Positions 59,150 through 64,000 of a stretch of DNA of 64,000 nt are shown one piece after another. The position numbers and the translations under genes were made by a program. The first letter of the stretch is position 1, and every line of letters begins with the position of its first letter. The stretch is from Halorubrum sp. 48-1-W (GTDB lineage: Archaea; Halobacteriota; Halobacteria; Halobacteriales; Haloferacaceae): contig NZ_QMIM01000010.1 of assembly GCF_003287355.1 (NCBI RefSeq), positions 109,636-173,635 of the forward strand. Reading direction: 5' to 3'. The notes under the pieces were generated by a model that searched no databases, was not told the DNA's origin, and saw only the letters and a program-made list of their open reading frames with translations.

Positions 59150-60019
59150 ATGGCAGACAGTCGGATCCTCTGGATAGATACGCATCCAGTTACAGCATTT
59201 TTTGTCGGTGCGTATGCCTACACGTGGATCATTACGGCCCCGGCCGCGTTTATGCAAGAGAGTTGGATTCCATGGATTCTCATCTACATCGGGAGTTTCG
59301 GCCCCCCTGTAAGCGCCGCGGTGGTGACGTGGCTGCGGGGCGACGACGTTCGAGCGTGGGCCCGTCAAATCGTCCGCTGGCGGGTCGGCTTGTCGTGGTG
59401 GGTCGCAGCATTCGGGATCCCGATCGCCATCATCGGCGTCACGGCGGTCGTCCTCGCAGCGATCGGTGGGCCAGTTGATCTCGAGCAACCCACACAGTCG
59501 CCTGTTCTGATCGCTATCGTGTTCATCTTCGGACTGACGGTCAGCGGGGGTTTGAACGAAGAACCAGGATGGCGAGGGTTCGCCCAGCCCTATCTGAACG
59601 AGCGTTACAGTGCGCTGACGGCGAGTCTAATCATTGGCGTCGTCTGGGCCGGCTGGCATCTTCCGTACTTTCTCATTCCGATCACCCCGCATTCGGGATT
59701 CACCTTTGTCAACCAGATCGGGTGGTTCGTCGGTATCGTCCTCTTGTCGGTCGTCCTCGCGTGGGCGTACAACGGGACTGGCAGCGTGTTGATCGTGATG
59801 GTGCTACACGCAATGGCGAACACCGCGGATATATTGTTGCCGCTCGCGCCGGATCTGATCGTCGTCGATGGCGTGATCGACGAAACCGCAGTCGGGACGG
59901 TCGTGATAGTCCAGTTGGCGGTACAGTTACTCGTTGTCGTCGCCCTCATTGCGTACTACGGCCGCGACTCGCTCGCTCGTGGAGCGATTCCTGGGGCGGA
60001 TGATATCGGGAGAGGGTGA
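59150..60019 (+). CDS. CPBP-family (CAAX-like) intramembrane metalloprotease
   Basis: 289 residues, about seven helices. ABI motif 1 NEEPGWRGFAQPYL (Glu-Glu...Arg near residue 130) and motif 2 WAGWHLPYFLIP (His near 163), later VLHAMANTADILLPL with the second His. The metal site is complete. Bacterial relatives process or confer immunity to bacteriocins; the archaeal substrate is unknown. ATG 59150; TATA-like tatctccc upstream. Divergent from the lipoprotein downstream by end-on arrangement. Confidence 0.85.
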   Translation: MADSRILWIDTHPVTAFFVGAYAYTWIITAPAAFMQESWIPWILIYIGSFGPPVSAAVVTWLRGDDVRAWARQIVRWRVGLSWWVAAFGIPIAIIGVTAVVLAAIGGPVDLEQPTQSPVLIAIVFIFGLTVSGGLNEEPGWRGFAQPYLNERYSALTASLIIGVVWAGWHLPYFLIPITPHSGFTFVNQIGWFVGIVLLSVVLAWAYNGTGSVLIVMVLHAMANTADILLPLAPDLIVVDGVIDETAVGTVVIVQLAVQLLVVVALIAYYGRDSLARGAIPGADDIGRG

Positions 60020-60034
60020 ACCAGAACCAGTAAC

Positions 60035-60979
60035 TCACCAGATCGAGCCAGCGTACTCGAACGTAAGGTCGTCAACGACTTCGGTCGGAAGCCCAACGTC
60101 CTCGAACATATCTCTGAGGACCTGCCGGTATTCGTCTTCGGGGATCTCTTCACCGACTGGGAGTCCGATCGTCACATACAACCCACCGAGCCGATCGAGT
60201 TCGATCGTGTACGTTCGGTCGCCGTCTTCGTGCTTGATCTCCGCACTCTGGACGATGATGTCGACGGTGGCGTATCGAGTGCCGTCCCGATACGAGGTTT
60301 CTTTGTACCAGCCGTCGCCGCCAGTTTCCGAGCCGGACGCATCCGTTCGTTCGGTCTCGATGGCCTCGTAGACGCGGGGGAAGGAGACGGACGCATCCAC
60401 ATCGATCGACGGGTTCGATGTTCCCTCTGCGACCTGTTCACGGAGATCGGCTACGTGATCACGTGCAGTCGTCTCGGAGATGTCGAACGCGAGCGTGAGG
60501 CGGTCGATCAACCACGCTTCGGGTGGTACCGATTCGACGGGGAACTCGTCGAAGCCGCGGTCGTCGATAAGTGTGACCGTCGGTGTCTCATCGGTGAGCC
60601 AGACCTCCACGAAGACGTACTCGGCGGGGAAGAACGTGAACCCGAACACCCGATACTCCGGCCCGAATCGGTCATCGAAATCGGCGACTCCGGCGGGGTG
60701 TACCCCACGGGCGTCCTTCGTGCCAACGTAGTACGGTTCGTCGACCGTATATCCGGTGTCACGGGCGGCCGTCAGTACGGCATCGTAGTCGATGTCCAGT
60801 TGGCGGCTCTCCGACCAGTACGACGCGTGGTCGGCCCCTGACGACGAGCAGCCGGCAAGTGAGACGGTAACTGCGGTTCCAGCCACGGCTCCAATTCGCG
60901 TGAGGATAGAGCGCCGGCTCACACATGGTCCTGTAACCTGAACCGAGTCTCGAGTATCGACCAACGGTGAATCGAGCAT
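60035..60979 (-). CDS. Secreted lipoprotein, haloarchaeal
   Basis: 314 residues. Signal: SRRSILTRIGAVAGTAVTVSLAGC with twin Arg and lipobox LAGC near residue 44, after an unusual 20-residue lead (a start at an inner codon is possible). Mature part acidic, with DARGVHPAGV and several short beta runs (GFTFFPAEYVFVEVWLTDETPTVTLI). Reminiscent of other haloarchaeal uncharacterised lipoproteins. Convergent with CPBP gene, 15 bases between stops. Confidence 0.7.
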   Translation of the reverse strand: MLDSPLVDTRDSVQVTGPCVSRRSILTRIGAVAGTAVTVSLAGCSSSGADHASYWSESRQLDIDYDAVLTAARDTGYTVDEPYYVGTKDARGVHPAGVADFDDRFGPEYRVFGFTFFPAEYVFVEVWLTDETPTVTLIDDRGFDEFPVESVPPEAWLIDRLTLAFDISETTARDHVADLREQVAEGTSNPSIDVDASVSFPRVYEAIETERTDASGSETGGDGWYKETSYRDGTRYATVDIIVQSAEIKHEDGDRTYTIELDRLGGLYVTIGLPVGEEIPEDEYRQVLRDMFEDVGLPTEVVDDLTFEYAGSIW

Positions 60980-61320
60980 GTTGTGTGTTAGTAAGAAACA
61001 GAACTCAATAACGGGTGTGATCGATGAATTGGATGGGTATAGGCAGCCATGGCCGCTCAGGAACCGATCGTACGCTCCTCAGAAGCGTTGCCGAAACTGT
61101 CTCCCGTCGAGCACGGACTCCAGTGACGAGTATCGGACGATCCGCCCGTATCAGACCGAGTAGAACTAGATGACCTCTGAGGACTTGAGAACTCGATTTC
61201 AGTCGGACGGATACTCGCTAACGTTCCTAAAACGTAACGTCGGGCAGTTAGGAGCACGACTTCGGGACTGAGCGAATGTATCTGATTCTCTCTTTCTCCT
61301 ACCGTACGTACGCTCGCCAC
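60980..61320. other. Intergenic stretch, no supported gene
   Basis: 340 bases. A 33-codon ATG frame (61171 onward, reading MTSEDLRTRFQSDGYSLTFL...) exists but has no recognisable family. Otherwise nothing seen. Somewhat AT-rich against the core. Confidence 0.4.
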
Positions 61321-61950
61321 TCACTTCGCCCAACGGGAACCCGCATAGACAGCTGGCAATCCGAGGGGAAGTGCGAAGAGACCGAACCCGACCAGGACGT
61401 ATCCAGCTCCGTGTCGGCGTCGTACAGCTAGAATCGTCGCGACGACGCCGACGAACGCGATCAGATAGCCGAGATTACTCCAGAGCGCGTTGTACGAGGA
61501 GCAGTACAGCCAGCAAACGAACGTGTAGGCCGGGGCGTTCCAGGTGGGTGGGTGGAGTTTCGGCCAGAAGAACCGGCAGTACGTAGTCCAGCCCAGCATC
61601 GTGACGGTCGGCAACCCGACGAGCCACACCGCTGCCCCACGATTCCCGTCGCCGTATCGCCGATATCCAGCGAGGAAGAGCGCGGGAAAGCAAAAGACCC
61701 ACAGCCAGATGCCAATGGTGTAGGTCACCGGCCAGTGATCGATTCGGGGCTGTACGATCGGCAGCCGCAGTGACTCGGGAAGCGTCGCCCACGGAAACGA
61801 GGGATCGGGAACGGGATTCGTGAGGAACGCGATCAGACAGAATCCCGTCCCGACAAGGAGTCCGTATAATCCCAGCGTCGTGTATCGGTCAAGCCATGCT
61901 GGAAGTCGCGGGCGGGTCGACTGTTGACGGTGATCGGAGAAGCCAGCCAT
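61321..61950 (-). CDS. Membrane protein, about five helices
   Basis: 209 residues. Helices: LGLYGLLVGTGFCLIAFLTN, VTYTIGIWLWVFCFPALFLAGY, AAVWLVGLPTVTMLGWTTYCRFFWP, NLGYLIAFVGVVATILAV, GYVLVGFGLFALPLGLPAVYAG. A Cys-rich loop (YTFVCWLYCSSYNALW) sits between helices 3 and 4. No family recognised. May form a unit with the SHOCT gene on the same strand, 23 bases upstream. Confidence 0.6.
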   Translation of the reverse strand: MAGFSDHRQQSTRPRLPAWLDRYTTLGLYGLLVGTGFCLIAFLTNPVPDPSFPWATLPESLRLPIVQPRIDHWPVTYTIGIWLWVFCFPALFLAGYRRYGDGNRGAAVWLVGLPTVTMLGWTTYCRFFWPKLHPPTWNAPAYTFVCWLYCSSYNALWSNLGYLIAFVGVVATILAVRRRHGAGYVLVGFGLFALPLGLPAVYAGSRWAK

Positions 61951-61973
61951 TCTTCAACGTTGTCCGGTCGTGA

Positions 61974-62345
61974 TCAGGTATCTCGGTCGAGTGTTTCGCG
62001 TCGCTGTTCGTATTCCTCGTCGGTCAACTCTCCGCGGGCGTAGGCGATCCGGAGTTCTTCGAGCGCGTGGTCCGAGTTACTCGCATCCCCCGTAATCGCG
62101 CGATAGATGAGGTATCCACCACCGAGGAGGGCGGCGAGGAACAGGAGCTGTATCACGATGCCGACGACGAACATCCAGCCAGGCATCGTTCCGTCGCCCC
62201 ACATATGGCCACCCCACGTACCACCCATCATCGGGCCGACTCCCATCATCCCGAAGCCCATGAAGAACATCGGGAAGAGGACGAACGCGCCGATGATAAC
62301 GAGAACGATCGTGACGAGTCGTGTATCGTCTGGTTTGTCAGGCAT
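61974..62345 (-). CDS. SHOCT-domain membrane protein
   Basis: 123 residues. Two membrane helices around a Met/Gly-rich loop (MFFMGFGMMGVGPMMGGTWGGHMWGDGTM), then the C-terminal SHOCT: SNSDHALEELRIAYARGELTDEEYEQRRETL. The Met/His-rich loop between helices could bind copper or silver. ATG 62345 preceded by GGAGGAAACC, a strong Shine-Dalgarno match. Close neighbour of a permease with a YHS metal domain. Confidence 0.85.
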   Translation of the reverse strand: MPDKPDDTRLVTIVLVIIGAFVLFPMFFMGFGMMGVGPMMGGTWGGHMWGDGTMPGWMFVVGIVIQLLFLAALLGGGYLIYRAITGDASNSDHALEELRIAYARGELTDEEYEQRRETLDRDT

Positions 62346-62814
62346 GGTTTCCTCCGTAAGATCCGTCTCCAGTACTCAATACGGGTTCCCTATTCAATGC
62401 GATTGTGCCTTCCCTTCCTGTGATCTATCCCGCAAATACTTTCGATATCTCGGATCGACACCAGTTCTGCGTTCGAATCCACTCTCATTCTGGTAGACTT
62501 CACGCTATCACGCCGACTCACCGGACTGGATCATGCGAAGATAGCGGTTCAGCAACGGATCGAAGCCGTGACGTGGTGCCTTTCCGTCTTCGTATTGTGG
62601 CTCGTAGCCGTTCGATGTAGCCGGTTTCGAATCGTATCTACAAACGGAATAAATCACGACAGTGGGCACATCAATCTGCTCGTAATGAGACCGGTTTCCA
62701 CTCTGTTTTCGAGATCGTGACCCGGACAGTACTTTTGTTTCCATGGTTTTGATAGCTCGAAATCGGGGTTCTCTAAGAACAATTGCAATAGCTGATGCCT
62801 ACGATGATCTAACT

Positions 62815-63966
62815 ATGCAGGCGACGATAGTTGATGGTATCCTCGAATCCCTCCGCATCGGGGTCGGGTTCCTCTGGACAGCGGCGTGGGCGATCATCAT
62901 GGGCCTCACGATCACGAGTCTCGTCCAGGTCTACGTCTCGAAGGAACGGATGGCACAGGAGCTGGGTGAAGGCGATCTAACGGGGCTTACCAAGGCGACT
63001 GTGTTCGGAGCAGCGAGTAGTGGCTGTAGTTTCGGGGCCGTCGCCATCGGGAAAGGCTTGTTCAAGAAGGGTGCCCACGCGGTGAACTTCCTCGCGTTCA
63101 TGTTCGCATCGACGAACCTCATCGTCGAACTCGGGCTGATGATACTGATCCTGTTAGGGTGGGAATTCCTTCTCGCGGAGTTGCTCGGTGGCCTCATTCT
63201 TATCGCCGTTATGGCCGTCATCGTTCACCTGACGCTCCCCGAGAACCTGTTTAGCGAAGTTCGGGAAACGCTCAACGAGCGCGATCACGCATCGGGCGTC
63301 ACCGAAGACCCCACCTGCGGGATGGAGGGAAAAGACGAGTACACGCTCACGACCGATGGCGGTGAGACGCTCAAATTCTGTTCGGAGGGCTGTATGGAGA
63401 CCTACCGCCAGGAGGCGTCGAGTCGCGGCGGGTGGCGCGAGGAGCTACTGTCGTGGGGTGGCTGGTATAAGCTCGGGAACCAGTACCGCAAGGAGTGGTC
63501 GATGATCTGGAAAGACGTCATTGCGGGGTTTCTCATCTCCGGGTTCGTCATCGTCTTCGTCCCCCAGTGGGTCTGGAACACCTTGTTCATCCAGGGTGAC
63601 GGCCTGCTCGTAACGGCCGAGAACGCTATCATGGGAGTCACCGTCGCCGTCCTCAGTTTCGTCGGCAGCATGGGTAACGTCCCGTTTGCCGTCGCGCTGT
63701 GGGGCGGTGGTGTCAGCTTCGCGGGCGTCATCGCGTTCGTCTACGCCGACCTCATCACGATCCCCGTATTGAACGTCTACCGGAAGTACTACGGCTGGAA
63801 GGTCATGCTGTACATCCTCGGCGTCTTCTTCGTGACGATGGCGTTCACCGGCTTCCTCATGGAACTGCTGTTCGACGCCCTCGGGATCGTTCCGGATCTG
63901 GCCGGTGGCGAGACGGCAACCGAACAGACGTACTTCGAACTCAACGGCTCTGGTGAATCGATGTAA
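62815..63966 (+). CDS. Permease with embedded YHS metal-binding domain (DUF318-like)
   Basis: 383 residues from ATG 62815. Two membrane halves (about 10-140 and 225-360) flank a soluble YHS-type insert near residues 160-205: DPTCGMEGKDEYTLTTDGGETLKFCSEGCMETYRQ, with Cys residues for metal. The permease halves hold ASSGCSFGAVAIGKGLFKKGA and SFVGSMGNVPFAVALWGGG, which parallel the CSC..PV and SIS..P motifs of the DUF318 permease at 6095. YHS/TRASH domains bind Cu, Hg or Zn. I infer a copper- or other soft-metal efflux permease. The native start may be upstream (62743), but ATG 62815 opens the first helix. Confidence 0.75.
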   Translation: MQATIVDGILESLRIGVGFLWTAAWAIIMGLTITSLVQVYVSKERMAQELGEGDLTGLTKATVFGAASSGCSFGAVAIGKGLFKKGAHAVNFLAFMFASTNLIVELGLMILILLGWEFLLAELLGGLILIAVMAVIVHLTLPENLFSEVRETLNERDHASGVTEDPTCGMEGKDEYTLTTDGGETLKFCSEGCMETYRQEASSRGGWREELLSWGGWYKLGNQYRKEWSMIWKDVIAGFLISGFVIVFVPQWVWNTLFIQGDGLLVTAENAIMGVTVAVLSFVGSMGNVPFAVALWGGGVSFAGVIAFVYADLITIPVLNVYRKYYGWKVMLYILGVFFVTMAFTGFLMELLFDALGIVPDLAGGETATEQTYFELNGSGESM

Positions 63967-64000
63967 GGCGGCGGGATAGGCCGTCAAATCAAAGGAAGTG

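Noticed and set aside
62508..62744. 78-codon minus-strand frame upstream of the YHS permease
   Set aside because: No family, non-acidic composition and no clear promoter; not enough to call a gene.
1..64000. CRISPR arrays
   Set aside because: All repeat arrays found are head-to-tail without spacers, and no cas-like gene was seen.

Overview
The window is a stretch of haloarchaeal chromosome (class Halobacteria). Evidence seen directly: GC-rich coding DNA, strongly acidic proteins, leaderless starts behind TTTA-type TATA boxes, a Dph2 diphthamide enzyme, Orc1/Cdc6-type sequences and a tRNA-Ile(GAT). A member of the Halorubraceae/Haloferacaceae is my guess; the sequence alone does not fix the genus.

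Layout. 0-17 kb is mostly core chromosome: phosphohexomutase, a HisG-like protein, a coiled-coil protein, a UlaG-like metallohydrolase, an ArsR/permease metal cluster, NnrD-MoaC, and a C1 block (formate-THF ligase beside a formate dehydrogenase catalytic subunit), then an aldo/keto reductase, a C45 peptidase and a flavin-binding protein. 17-29.4 kb is an accessory island. Much of it is AT-rich and decayed: a fused nuclease-methylase, an Mrr-type nuclease whose 3' end merges into a transposase relic, a GIY-YIG protein, three toxin-antitoxin pairs (VapBC, CopG/RelE, HicBA), two broken Orc1/Cdc6 genes, iteron-like repeats and a frameshifted tyrosine recombinase. It lies on the 3' side of tRNA-Ile and is best read as the wreck of an integrated plasmid or virus. 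29.5-51.6 kb is core-like again: FxsA, DpsA, an operon behind a DtxR/Idr-like operator, three MFS transporters, an Lrp-aminotransferase pair, Dph2, DUF families and a non-coding IS200/IS605-like mini-element. 51.7-57.2 kb holds a two-gene AddAB-like nuclease/helicase pair. 57.3-64 kb is accessory-looking: transposase relic, divergent HTH regulators with a shared operator, a V4R-like protein, a CPBP protease, lipoproteins, a SHOCT protein and a YHS-domain permease.

Themes. The metal gene set at 5.5-7.5 kb shares paired cysteines in three consecutive products and carries two regulators with the As(III)-type C-x-C motif. DpsA and the small operon at 32 kb both have inverted repeats built on TTTAGG/TTTTA half sites, suggesting iron control. 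Short perfect tandem repeats (16-35 bp) recur in at least eight gene borders.

Limits: everything was read by eye. Family names rest on motifs I recognise, not on searches, and the start codons are judgement calls.
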